From positions 1,364,001 to 1,428,000 of the forward strand of contig CP145412.1 of assembly GCA_036867785.1 (NCBI GenBank): a stretch of 64,000 nt of DNA, given 5' to 3'. The translations under genes were made by a program, and so were the position numbers. Positions 10,807 to 22,179 of this stretch are shown piece after piece (the first letter of the stretch is position 1; the number at the start of each line of letters is the position of its first letter). The notes under the pieces are model-generated. The model was not told the origin of the DNA, ran no database searches, and saw only the letters and a list, made by a program, of their open reading frames with translations. The stretch is from Plasmodiophora brassicae. Lineage: Eukaryota > Endomyxa: Phytomyxea > Phytomyxea > Plasmodiophorida.

Positions 10807-11397
10807 ATGGCTCGGACCAAGGCGAAAGCGACGCATAGGACACCGCGTAAACATCCCCGGACGTCGCTGCTGGGCGGCAAGTCCCTGCCCGGCAAGAGGA
10901 CGCCCGTTTCGGCGAAGAAGCTGCCGAAGAAGTCTGGTATGACTCCGTTCATATATATCGGAGTGCTATGCACGACGACTGACTTGGCTGGCGTTTAGCT
11001 GGCACCCCCAAAGCTCAGGGTCATCGTTTCCGACCCGGGACACGAGCGCTGATGGAGATTCGCAAGTTCCAAAAGGGAACGGGACTCCTTATTCGAAAGC
11101 TCCCATTTGCCCGTCTTGTAAGCGCCGCCTAGCAGCTGGCTCACACCAGTGCCTTCCCAATGTATCTGATTTTTACCCGGTATGAAGGTGCGAGAAATAG
11201 CACAGGAACACTTCAGTGGAGGTGAAGAATGGCGGTGGCAGGGCGAGGCTCTGCTGGCGCTGCAAGAGGCGGCCGAGGCGTACCTGGTGCACCTGTTTGA
11301 AGACACAAACCTGTGCGCGATTCACGCGAAACGCGTCACGATCATGCCAAGAGACATCCATCTGGCCCGGCGCATTCGAGGCTTGGGTCGAGCCTGA
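10807..11397 (+). CDS. Centromeric histone H3 variant (CENP-A/cenH3-like)
   Basis: Exons 10807-10936, 10999-11117 and 11188-11397 (459 nt, 152 aa). The N-tail begins [17 protein letters not shown] and then diverges from canonical H3, which has [20 protein letters not shown]. The histone fold is intact: [54 protein letters not shown], ending RRIRGLGRA. Helix 2 reads [19 protein letters not shown], where CENP-A proteins have [19 protein letters not shown] and canonical H3 has AVMALQEASEAYLVGLFED. Loop 1 ([14 protein letters not shown]) is about three residues longer than in H3 and carries the Trp typical of CENP-A. The protein would therefore mark centromeric chromatin. A non-centromeric H3 variant is the alternative. 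Intron 2 uses an AAG acceptor. Confidence 0.85.
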
Positions 11398-11608
11398 CCA
11401 GCCCTCTGGCTTTAAAGTCGGACTCTCGCGCACCGCTTCATGGAACCCTCCGACTGTCGAAACTAATACAACAACCCGTTTGCTTCCGAAACAGGGTACA
11501 TAGCTGGGCGTTTCTGACATCGGCGCCATAATGAGGTACAGAGGAAATCGGGGAGATAGAAGGCGCCTAGAATGTACATAGGTAGGTGCGGTACAACTAT
11601 TGCGAGCT

Positions 11609-12292
11609 TTAGAGGCCGAGAAAGGTAATGTTCACCAGAACAAGTGCCATGTCGGTAAAGATGACGGTAGCGCCCGCGATGTGTTCGTCGCTGGCGAAGA
11701 ACTGTTTCGCGCGCCATACATCCTGACACAGAAGGAGCAGAAACAGGACTGCCCCGGATACGGCACAGATGACACGAACGCCCGGCACTCTGTACAAGAC
11801 GCTCACGATGATGGACGAAGCGTACGCGATGAGAACCACCATTATCCAGAGGACTACGCGTTCGCTATTCGGTTGGGAGCTGAGCGACCACATGACGACA
11901 CCGATTACGATGATCATGGTGACGATGAAGGCTTGCAGGAACCATTCGGCCTTGGCTCGTGCACTGACCGTGGCGCACCATGCCGTCAAGATTGTGGCTG
12001 CCGCTACAGTAAACAGCGCGAATCGCGTTCGATTCGCTGGAGATTGCGGAGAGAACACGATAGCCAGGTAGCTGAATACACCCACAAACAGACAGACAAG
12101 ACAAATCACCAGCATATGTGACGCAAAGAAGCGTCGCACATCCTCAACAAATATCACAGGAGCCACTTCCGCAGCAACGATCCAGACCTGCGCCACAACC
12201 AGACCGAATATTCGTCGCAGCAAACCACCACGGTCGTTGACCAACGCGGCAACAGCCGCCTGCACAACCGGGTCGTCAGCCTGGCTCGACAT
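11609..12292 (-). CDS. Bax inhibitor-1/TMBIM-like seven-helix membrane protein
   Basis: Single exon, 227 aa, ATG at 12292. After a cytosolic N-tail the protein has about seven hydrophobic helices, including MLVICLVCLFVGVFSYLAIV, FALFTVAAATILTAWCATV, FIVTMIIVIGVVMW, VVLWIMVVLIAYASSIIVSV and VICAVSGAVLFLLLLCQDVW. It ends in ATVIFTDMALVLVNITFLGL, in the place of the family's YLDIINLFLYIL. The layout and spacing suit the LFG/TMBIM group of ER or Golgi proteins that leak Ca2+ and restrain cell death. Sequence identity is weak, so the family call rests on topology and the last helix. It is convergent with the histone gene. Confidence 0.6.
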   Translation of the reverse strand: MSSQADDPVVQAAVAALVNDRGGLLRRIFGLVVAQVWIVAAEVAPVIFVEDVRRFFASHMLVICLVCLFVGVFSYLAIVFSPQSPANRTRFALFTVAAATILTAWCATVSARAKAEWFLQAFIVTMIIVIGVVMWSLSSQPNSERVVLWIMVVLIAYASSIIVSVLYRVPGVRVICAVSGAVLFLLLLCQDVWRAKQFFASDEHIAGATVIFTDMALVLVNITFLGL

Positions 12293-12500
12293 ATATACGC
12301 ACTACCGGTAGGTAGGCGACGACTCGGTCGGAGGTTGTTCTGCGGTTGAATCGTTTGGACAATACACGTGGTGCGATCGTTCGCTATTACAATAACGCAT
12401 GGATGAGTGCACAGCGTATATACTTGCAGGCGGACAGGAATAGGTACTGCCCGCGGTAGGTAGTTGCGCGCTGCCTGCGGCATTCAGCATTCGTCGTCGA

Positions 12501-15500
12501 ATGGATTGGGACGACTACTACGACGGTTTCGATGACGACTTCGACGTCCATGTCCGGGACTCGCGCCGGTTCGTCGACGTCGCCAAGCGGCAGGCGCACT
12601 GCCGCAAGTGTCGCGCGCCGATCCTGAAGGGGTCCATGCGCGTCGGCGAGCCGTACATGAGCCAGTGGGGCGTGGCGAGCCAGTACGCAGGTCGCGCGCC
12701 GATGCCGGTGAAACATGGTGTCTGATTCCGACGACAGGTACTACCATTTGCAATGCTCGCCGGTGGCCTGGACGTCCTCGAAGGCGTCGCGCCTTGTTCT
12801 GCGCGGGCTAACGGCTGAGCAGCGTGACGTGATCGACGATCTGAAATCGGGTCGGAATCCCGCGGGCGTCGTCGGCGAATCTCTTGTGGACGACGATCTG
12901 TCGCGCTCCGCTGCCGATATTCTTGCTGACTTCGACCGCCATGCGAACATGATGATGGACCCGACGAACCGTGTGTCCCCGGGCGAATACCGAGAGGCGC
13001 ACGAGACCGTGATTTGCACGTGTCCTGGCACGATCACTGGGATACAACACTACTCTGGCGTTGCGCATCCAGGCGAACATGTTTACCTGGTTCGAGAACC
13101 CGACAATCCTTATGATCGCAACGCGATCGCCATTCACAATGTGGAGAACGCCAAGGTCGGGCATCTGCGGCGTCAACAGGCTGCCGTCCTCGCGCCGATC
13201 CTCGACGACCCGTCCGAGCATTGGGCGACTCGCGTCGAGGCGTCGATCAGCAGCAGGGGATCGGCATATAATCAGTCGTGCGTGTTAACGTTTGTCAACA
13301 TTCCCGAGGCGGCGACCCCGATTCTGACCATTCTCCGACGCGGTCAGTTCACTATGGGCGCGGGCGACATGACGCCGTCGGCCGAGGTCGCTTTCAAGGA
13401 GTCTGTTCGTTCTCAGGCCGACCTTGACGCCATGTTCGAGGAAGCACTCAAGGCCAACGCATCGATTGAGCCGTTACCCGCGACGGATCTGTCGCGTGTG
13501 CTCGCCTGCCTCAACATCAAGTTGTTCGATTACCAGGAACGGGGCCTTCACTGGATGTTACGGCGCGAGACCTGTCACGACGCGTTGCCTGCCCTGTGGG
13601 AACAGCGCGTCGAAAACGGCCAACAGGTCTACTATAACGGCGTCGTGAACGCGTCTTATCGATCGAGGCCTGCTGCGGTTCTTGGCGGCCTCCTTTGTGA
13701 CGATGTACGTCATTGCAATCGTAGCCTGATTTCCCCAACTGATGGTATCGGTACAGATGGGACTCGGAAAGACAATCCAGGTCATCGCCTTGGTCTTGCT
13801 GCACTCGAACAGTGGTCTGCGAAAACGGATCTCAAAGCATCTTGGAGCTGCACCCGTCCCTGTAAAACCAGAGCCAGCAAGCTCGAGTGGAGACGTCAGA
13901 CGTGTTATCGAATCCATGCGTGTCGTCGATCTTCGGGACCTCCTTCGAACGAAGGGTCTGTCCGCCTCTGGTAACAAGAAGGTTCTGATCGAACGGCTTA
14001 TCGAGAACGGAGTTCATCCTGATATCGAGGAGTCGCAACCGGCGGTATCGTCTCCTGCGAATGATGTCAAGGCGGACAATAATGGGCCTTCAGCGACGCT
14101 GATCGTCTGCCCAACAAGCGTCCTCAGCAACTGGGAGCTTCAGATTGCGTCCCACGTTCGTGACGAGATCAACATTAAGGTCCACGTCCACCATGGCGCG
14201 CAGCGGTGCTCTGATACAGCGTTCCTGAGCAAGTTCGACATCGGTTCGTATTACGATATCGGTTCGCACCTCTGTACTGCCCTGGATCATTGAAATTGCT
14301 GTGGTAGTGCTGACAACGTATGGGACTCTAGCTGCTGAATTTCGTTCCCGTGAGAAGGGCGCGTCCGGCTCCAAGAAACGAGGCCGGGACGAAGGACTTC
14401 TCGCTGTGTCCTGGAGACGAGTCGTTCTCGATGAGGCGCACGTCATCCGAAACAGAACGAACCAGTCGCACAAGGCTTGCCGGGCGCTGGATGCCCAGTT
14501 CCGCTGGGCGTTGACTGGGACGCCGTTGTTTAACTCGGCCGACGACGTCCAGTCGTTGTTTGCGTTCCTCCGTTTGCCTCCAGTCGACGATTACTCCATT
14601 TGGCGAACGCGAATTGGTCGTCCCGTTTCTTCAATGGGATCACCGCAGGCGATGGCACTACTTCGCGTTCTGTTCCAGGCTGTATGCCTGCGCCGCTTGA
14701 AGTCGACTGTGAATTCTGACCTACCGCCCATAACTGTCGAGGAGCATTCGCTGGTCCTAGGGTCGAAGCAACGAGAGCTGTATGACCTGCTGGAGCGGGC
14801 ATCGCGGATGGCATTTGACATTGCGCTTCGAGTGGGCGATGACTTCGTCCTGAGCAACTATGCTGCCGTTCTCGAGTCGATGCTGCGCTTGAGGCAGATG
14901 TGTTGCAGCGCCTCAATGGTCACAGAAGAACGCCTGCAACGAGCTCGAGACCTGATCGCATTGGTTGATCGCACGTCCAAGTCATCTGAGTTGACCAAGG
15001 AGGACGCAGAGAAGCTCTTCAACAAGATGAAGTCGTTGCTGAGCGAAGAAGACCCCACTGAATGTGCTATCTGTCTGGAAAGTCTTGAACCCGAATCGGC
15101 CCGTATCATTCGCGGGTGTATGCATTGCTTCTGCGAAGCGTGCCTTCACAACCTGCTCAGTAGCGATACACGGTGCCCGCTATGCCGTGGCGAGTTCTCT
15201 GAGAAAGACGTCGTCGGCTTCTCAACTCTGTCCGCCACATCCAACGGTTCTGCCATCGCTGACGAACCCGCTGATAAAGCTGAAGAAGGCGGAGACGCGG
15301 AGGTCCCGGCTAAGGTCAGCGCGCTGCTTCAGCTGGTGAAGGCATTGCCGAATGACGAGCGCATCGTCGTCTTCTCCCAGGTAAGCACTGTCTGTGTCAC
15401 CGTCCGTCGGCGATCGCTCACGAGCGCAACGGCCAGTTCACATCGTTCCTGGACATCATTGCGAAGTACTTGGACGACGCGGGCGTTTCGTATGATCTCC

Positions 15501-16005
15501 TGGTTGGTTCCATGGGCCATAATGCTCGCAAGAGCGTTGTGGCGCGCTTCCAACAAGAAGACGGAGGCCCGACGGCCCTGCTCGTCTCCATGAGTGCAGC
15601 CGGAACGGGGCTCAGTTTCACCCGGGCGTCTACCGTTGTCATCATGGACCGTACGTTTCATTCTAGTCGTTGTCGCTATGTACACTTGGAACTGATGATG
15701 CGTTTGCCAGCGTGGTGGAACGCAATGGTTGAGAACCAGGTCTGTATTGTTTGCTCGTCCACGAATGCTGTAGTTGCTAACATATATACATTGCGCAGGC
15801 CATCGATCGGCTACATCGGCTCGGGCAGACTCGGCCAGTTCGCGTCGTCCGATACGTCATCAAGGGCTCGATCGAGGAACGCGTCATCCAGATCCAGGAA
15901 CAGAAGAAGGAGCTCTGCACCAACCTGTTCCGCAGACCAAACCGCACGGAGGCTCGTGCGGCGCGCCTTCACGACCTGCGCGCCATCTTCGCTCGCCCGG
16001 GTTGA
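12501..16005 (+). CDS. SNF2-family helicase/E3 ligase with HIRAN, SAP and RING domains (HLTF/Rad5-like)
   Basis: Seven exons: 12501-12682, 12738-13704, 13757-14243, 14308-15380, 15437-15650, 15711-15739 and 15799-16005 (3159 nt, 1052 aa). Order of domains: an N-terminal CxxC...HxxC zinc site (CRKCRAPILKGS, then YYHLQC); HIRAN at about 155-250 (GEHVYLVREPDNPYDRNAIA); Walker A MGLGKTIQVIALVL at 384; a SAP helix-extension-helix (MRVVDLRDLLRTKGLSASGN) at about 432-466; motif Ia CPTSVLSNWE; LDEAH box near 587; RING CAICLESLE...CMHCFCEACL at about 797-845; helicase C lobe with SMSAAGTGLSF and AIDRLHRLGQTRPVRVVRYV. HLTF/Rad5 proteins remodel stalled replication forks and polyubiquitinate PCNA; the same role is inferred. 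One exon is only 29 nt. Confidence 0.92.
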
Positions 16006-16164
16006 CCCCGGAGCGTTCGGCTTAAACGTATCGTCTGTTGTTTAAACATGGCAGTTCTACATAGCTGCCCATGGACCGTGTGTGGCCGGCCACCTGGGCC
16101 CAGTCGGACATTTGTGCGTCGCGGACTACACGGTTGGCTGGCGGCACGGGCGTCGCATATCGCG

Positions 16165-19100
16165 ATGCCGTCCGAGACGGAGCGTGAGATCGCTGCCCAG
16201 CAGGCGGCGCGCCGCGAGCGCCTGTCTGCTATGTACGACACGGAAATCGATGTGTCCGAGAAGCGCGACGACGGCGAGGACGACGTTGATATGGACGGCG
16301 GCGAGGCGGAGTACCGTCGGGCGGGGTCGTCGTCCGATGCGATCCAGCGCGAGGCGTTCGCCGAGACCGTTGATGAGGACGCGGACCCGACCCAGGCGCA
16401 GACAACGTCGCGCGTCATTTCGCAACGCGAATCCGAGTATCACAAGCGACGGCAGCGTGTGATCTCGCCGCCGCGCCACGACCCGTTCGCGGAAGATGGA
16501 GGCCCTGCCGAGGGTCGCTCGTTCGCCGAGGTCATGCATGATACCGACATGACGCGAGAAGAGCAGGAAGCCGGTCGGGAAATCGCCAGGCGAAAAGCCG
16601 AAGAAGCGGCGAAGGCGGAGGAGGAACCCCCGGTTGAAGCGCCTCGCCGGCGCCGACGATGGGACGACTCTGAGCCGGCGGTAACGGACGCGACGCCTAG
16701 GCGTTCGCGATGGGATGCCACGCCGGATTCGGTTGCGAACAGTGACATCACGGATCAGGCGTGGGATCAGACGCCGCGTAAGCCGATGGATGACTTGATG
16801 ACGCCGACGTCGAGACGTTCGCGCTGGGATGAGACGCCGAAGATGGCCGAGGGTGCCACCCCGGTGCAGACGCCGCTGATGATGGGGCAGACGACGCCGG
16901 CGATGATGATGGGCGTTCCGATGACGCCGGAGCAGGCCAGCGTCATGCGCCATCAGAGCGATTTGGAATACCGGAACCGGGAGCTGACCGACCAGGAACT
17001 AGACGCCATGTTTCCTGAGGCTGGCTACGAGGTATGATCACACCACCACGTAGCAGGTTGTATCGTCGCTGACGCTTTCGACAGATTGTTCCGCCGCCTG
17101 CGGGTTACGCCCCGATTCGAACGCCCATGCGGCGCCTGATGGCCACTCCCACGCCGCTCGGAGCGGCTGGAGCTGCGCCTGGTTTCCAGATTCCTGTTGA
17201 GACGGCTGATACGCACGGTGTACAGGTCATCCCTGGGGGCGGCCAGACCGAGGACGCCGATCTGCCGACGATCAAACCGGATGACCACCAGTTCTTCGGG
17301 AAGCTGCTTGAGCAGCGCGACGAGGATGTTGTCGATAAGACGGCGCAGAAGGAGCGACAGATTATGAAGTTGCTGCTGAAAGTGAAGAATGGGACCCCGC
17401 CGCAGAGGAAGTCGGCGCTCCGCCAGCTGACGGATAAGGCCAAGGAATTTGGACCCGGGCCGCTGTTCAGCCAGATTCTGCCACTGCTCATGTCGCCCAC
17501 TCTTGAGGACCAGGAACGGCACCTTCTCGTCAAGGTCATCGATCGTGTCCTGTTCAAACTCGACGACCTAGTTCGACCTTATGTCCACAACATCCTCGTT
17601 GTGATTGAACCTCTTCTCATTGACGAGGACTATTACGCCCGGGTCGAAGGTCGGGAAATCATATCCAACCTTGCCAAGGCTGCCGGCCTGGCCACCATGA
17701 TCTCAACCATGCGGCCCGACATTGATAACGTCGATGAATACGTGAGAAACACGACTGCCAGAGCGTACGTTTGCGACAGTGTCTGTTATTAGGGTTTCTG
17801 ATTCGGCCCCGTCTGTAGGTTCTCTGTTGTCGCGTCTGCCCTCGGCATATCGTCCCTGTTGCCGTTCCTGAAAGCCGTGTGCCAATCCAGGAAATCCTGG
17901 CAGGCCCGGCATACGGGTATCAAGATTGTCCAGCAGATAGCGATCCTGATGGGGTGCGCGGTTCTGCCACAGCTGACAAGTCTGGTTGAGATCATCGCCG
18001 CCGGCCTTGTAGACGAACAGCAGAAGGTTCGCACCATCACGGCCCTATCGTTGGCCGCCCTGGCCGAAGCGGCAGCGCCGTACGGTATCGAATCGTTCGA
18101 TCCCGTCCTGCAACCTCTCTGGAAAGGCATCTCGAGTCACCGAGGAAAGACGCTTGCGGCGTTTCTGAAGGCAATCGGGTTCATCATCCCGCTGATGGAC
18201 GCCAAGTACGCGCACTTCTACACCCAGAACGTCATGAAGACGCTCATCCGGGAGTTCGCCTCGCCGGACGAAGAGATGAAGAAGATTGTGCTGAAGGTCG
18301 TCAAGCAGTGTGTCACGACGGAAGGCGTCGAGGTCGAATACGTGCGCAACGAGATCCTGCCCGAGTTCTTCCGAAACTTCTGGGTTCGTCGGATGGCGCT
18401 GGACCGCAGGAATTACAAGCAGCTCGTCGAGACGACGGTCTCCCTGGCCTGCAAAGTCGGCGGCGCCGATATCGTCGGACGTATCGTCGACGATCTCAAG
18501 GACGAGAACGAGTTCTACAGGAAAATGGTCATGGAGACCATCGAGCAGATCCTGTCGGAACTGGGCGCCTCTGATATTGACCAGCGCCTGGAGGAGAAAC
18601 TGGTCGACGGCTTGCTCTTCGCATTCCAAGAGCAACAGACCGATGATTCGCAAGTCATGCTGAACGGCTTTGGCGTTGTCGTCAACGCTCTCGGCCTGAG
18701 GATGAAACCGTACCTGGCGCAGGTTTGCGGTATCATCAAGTGGCGGCTGAACAACAAGAGCGCTCGCGTACGCCAGCAGGCCGCTGACCTTATCGCTCGT
18801 ATCGCCGTCGTGATTGTGAAGTGCGGCGCCGAGAACCTGTTGGGTACGTTTGTTCGTGGCTGTTGATGTTCTAGCGGACGTGTTTACTGACACGTGTTCT
18901 ACGCAGGCCACCTTGGCGTTATCTTGTACGAGTACCTTGGCGAAGAATACCCCGAAGTGTTAGGTAGGCCCGCTGTCGCGTCGGCCGCTGTTCACATGTC
19001 TGACGGTGATCTACAGGGTCCATCCTGGGCGCCCTGAAGGCGATCGTCAACGTGATCGGTATGACGAAAATGACGCCTCCGATCAAGGACCTCCTGCCTC

Positions 19101-19960
19101 GGCTGACGCCAATCCTGAAGAACCGCCACGAGAAAGTCCAAGAGAACTGCATCGATCTTGTGGGGCGAATCGCCGATCGCGGTGCCGAGTTCGTCAGCCC
19201 TCGCGAATGGATGAGGATATGCTTCGAACTCCTGGACATGCTGAAGGCGCACAAGAAAGGCATCCGTCGTGCCACGGTCAACACCTTCGGGTATATCGCC
19301 AAGGCGATCGGCCCGCAAGACGTCCTCGTCACGCTGATGAACAACCTCAAGGTCCAGGAGCGTCAGAACCGTGTTTGCACAACGGTCGCCATCGCCATCG
19401 TGGCGGAAACCTGTGCGCCGTTCACGGTCCTGCCCGCGCTGATGAACGAGTACCGCGTCCCTGAGCTGAACGTCCAGAACGGCGTCCTGAAGTCGCTGTC
19501 GTTCCTGTTCGAGTACATTGGCGAGATGGGCAAGGACTATATTCACGCCGTGACGCCGCTGCTCGAGGACGCCCTCATGGATCGCGACCTAGTCCATCGG
19601 CAGACGGCGGCGAGCACCGTGAAGCATATGGCGCTCGGCGTCCCCGGCCTGGGCTGCGAAGACCCGCTGCTCCACCTGCTGAACATCCTCTGGCCCAACA
19701 TCTTTGAGACCTCGCCGCACGTCATCAACGCCGTCACCGACGCCATCGACGGGCTTCGCGTTGCGCTCGGCCCCACCGTCATCCTGCTGTACTGCCTGCA
19801 AGGCCTGTGGCACCCGGCGCGACGCGTCCGTAATATCTATTGGAAGATCTACAACAACCTGTACATCGGCGCCCAGGACGCCCTGGTGCCCGCGTATCCC
19901 CGGCTGCCCGACGACGAGCACAACCGATGGATGCGACACGACCTCGACCTTGTGGTCTAA
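16165..19960 (+). CDS. SF3B1: Splicing factor SF3B1 (U2 snRNP)
   Basis: Exons 16165-17031, 17085-17765, 17820-18843, 18907-18963 and 19017-19960 (3573 nt, 1190 aa; human 1304). SF3B1 holds the branch-point helix within U2 snRNP. The disordered N-terminal region has several RWDxTP-type repeats ([18 protein letters not shown]), U2AF-ligand motifs in other species. From about residue 290 onward it is very close to human: [94 protein letters not shown]. The HEAT repeats run to the C-terminus. The conserved protein sequence fixes every exon border to the base, so this gene is the best calibrator of intron size here (53-63 bp). Confidence 0.98.
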
Positions 19961-20073
19961 CGGCCCTCTGCCCCGTTTCATACACAGCACGTCGTACTAT
20001 ACAGGGTCGTCGACGCGTCACGTTTGACGAGAACGCTGGGGAACGCTGCCTGTATTGTGGGCGACGCGGCCGG

Positions 20074-21990
20074 TCAGGGCCGGCGGCGTGGTGTCAGCAC
20101 GAGGGCCATGGGCGTGTCCGGCGCAGGGGCCGGCGTCGGATTGTCGATGACGTGGACCTCCTCGCCTGCCGGGTACCCGAACGTCGTGTAGTGGATGAAC
20201 AGCGTGACGATCACCTTGAGCTCCATCAGGGCCAGCTCTTTGCCAGGGCACATGCGCTGCCCGCCGCCGAACAGGCGGTCCTCGAACGGCTGCGGTTTCA
20301 GCGAGTCGGGCGAATCCTACACGTCGGTGATCAGCGGGCAGGCACCGTACGCGCTGTCGCCTGGCGACGACGAACCTTCAGGTAGCGCATCGGCAGGAAC
20401 TCGTCGATGGCGTCGAACCGGCCCGTCTGCGTCATGGCCGTGTCCAGCGACAGCCACACCGCCCAGGCGTTCGGGACCACCTGTTTCCATCGTTAGCGCC
20501 CATGTGTCGAGCGCGCGCGCGTGGCCGCTCCTACGTTGCCCGTGTGCGCCTCGAACGACTTGATGGCCAGGCGCGGCACCAGCATGGCGGTCGGCTGCTG
20601 GCGAAGCATCTCGCGAATCGCGGAATCCAACTTGGGCATGTTCTTGAAGTGCGCCAGCTCCAACGGCGGCAGCGGCCCGTCCTGGAACCAGGACCATGGT
20701 CAGCACCCGCCGGCCGGGCCGCACACAGACCCGATAAATCTGGTTAACGTACCCCGAACACTTCCAGCTGTTCGGCGTAGAGGACTTCCTGGAGTTCGGG
20801 ATGCCGAGCCAGCCCATTCAGCGTCAGGACGCAGCCGGCCGTCGTCGTCCTGGAAGCGGCCAAGCGCACGATCAGATACGCGCGCGCGCGCGTCGCTGGC
20901 GATGATACGTACGACGAGGCGGCGCCGACGCCAAGCTGCAGTTGGCAGATCGATTTGATCAGGTCCCTGTTGCCCGAGATGCCCTTCTCGCGTCGCCTGG
21001 CCAAGCAGGACCCCAGCAGGCCCGGGAAGACGTCGTCGGCATCCCGTTTCAGGTACTCGGCTTCGCGTTCCAGGATCAGGTCGCCCAGGATGCCGTTCAG
21101 AAACTAAATCGCAACCAGCGCGTCAGTGACCGGTGCCGGCGCTGCTCGCCATCATGGCGATGCCACTGACGTCTTTGGCGGCCATGGCCTTGCCGAATTG
21201 CGTCCAGGGCAGGTTGATGGGCAGGGACATCGTGCCCAGGTCCAGCGTGTGGAACGGCTTGAAGACGACCTTGTTCAGCTCGTCCGAGTACTCGCCGAGC
21301 ACGATCGTCTGCGCCATGGCGAACGTCCAGTGCCGCAGGTGCTCGTAGACGTCGACCTTGCCGCCCTGACGAATCCACCCGTCGAGCGCGTCCTGCACCT
21401 TGTTCTGCACCAACGCGTTCGTCGTCAGCGCGACGTCCCATGCACCGACGCCGGTGCCGTACCTGGAGCAGGGGGATCATGCTCTGCAGGGCATCCGGGC
21501 GCAGAGCGCGAAGGATCATGGAACGGTTCTCGAAGTGCTCCTCGCCGTGCTGCGACAGGAGCGAGTGCTCGCCCGTCAGGATGCGCATTGGCGTGAACAT
21601 GTGCTGGATCACGACCCGGTCCTCGCCGAGCAGGCACTGCCGCAGCGTCGACCCCGGTCAGGCACGGCCGCAGCGGCGACGACGCGGCAATGCACCCACC
21701 TTCTTGATGTCGGCGTTGTCGCAGAGGAACACGCTGGGCCGCCCGAGGATGTGCGACTTGAACACGGGGCCGTGCTTGGCGTGCATTTCGCGCAGGTAGG
21801 TACGCGGGTCCTGCAGGAAGAAGAACTTGACGGTGTCGCCGATCAGCGGCCAGCCCATGTCACCGGGGATGTCCGCTCCCGGGCACGACTTGCGGTTCCA
21901 CCACCAGGTCCAGGCCGCCCTGGACAGAAGGACGGCAACGACGACCTTGGCCGTCAGCACGACGATCGGGAGCACCGCCGCGGCGATCAT
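20074..21990 (-). CDS. Cytochrome P450 (CYP26/CYP85-clan-like)
   Basis: Eight exons on the minus strand: 21990-21700, 21636-21463, 21404-21171, 21103-20913, 20849-20753, 20681-20535, 20480-20376 and 20316-20074 (1482 nt, 493 aa). An N-terminal membrane anchor (VLPIVVLTAKVVVAVLLSRA) is followed by PGDMGWPLIGDTVKFF. The ExxR is Glu353-Met-Leu-Arg356 in SAIREMLRQQP. The heme loop FGGGQRMCPGKELALME has its Cys at about 436. The I-helix oxygen-activation motif reads AASSTTTAG, without the usual acidic residue before the two Thr. Overall spacing, SLPINLPWTQFGKAM and the C-terminal heme loop resemble retinoic-acid, sterol or abscisic-acid hydroxylases of the CYP26/CYP85 clan. The substrate is not predictable. 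Two introns carry CG dinucleotide runs. Confidence 0.92.
20879..20892. repeat. (CG)7 dinucleotide run inside a P450 intron
   Basis: Seven CG units within the intron at 20850-20912. A shorter GC alternation lies at 20511-20521 in another intron of the same gene. Confidence 0.9.
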
Positions 21991-22179
21991 CGACGACCGG
22001 TTTGGATGAATGGGCGCTCGCCCAGCGACGAGGGCCGGACGGTGGGCGGCGGCGGCCCCCCTGTCAAATCCATCGACCGGTCAATCCTGTCGCGCATCGA
22101 CGCCTGCGGCAATCGCCAATCGGGGGACAGACCAGCGGCGGGTCGATGGTCAGGTTTATTGTCTGGGGGAGCGCGCGCC

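Noticed and set aside
10440-10942. Overlapping Gly/Pro/Arg-rich open frames on both strands
   Set aside because: Driven by GC-rich repeat sequence; no start, splice or domain support, and the plus strand overlaps the histone start.
18045-18911. 288-codon minus-strand open frame over SF3B1
   Set aside because: Antisense shadow of the HEAT-repeat exon; the plus strand is near-identical to human SF3B1 in this part.
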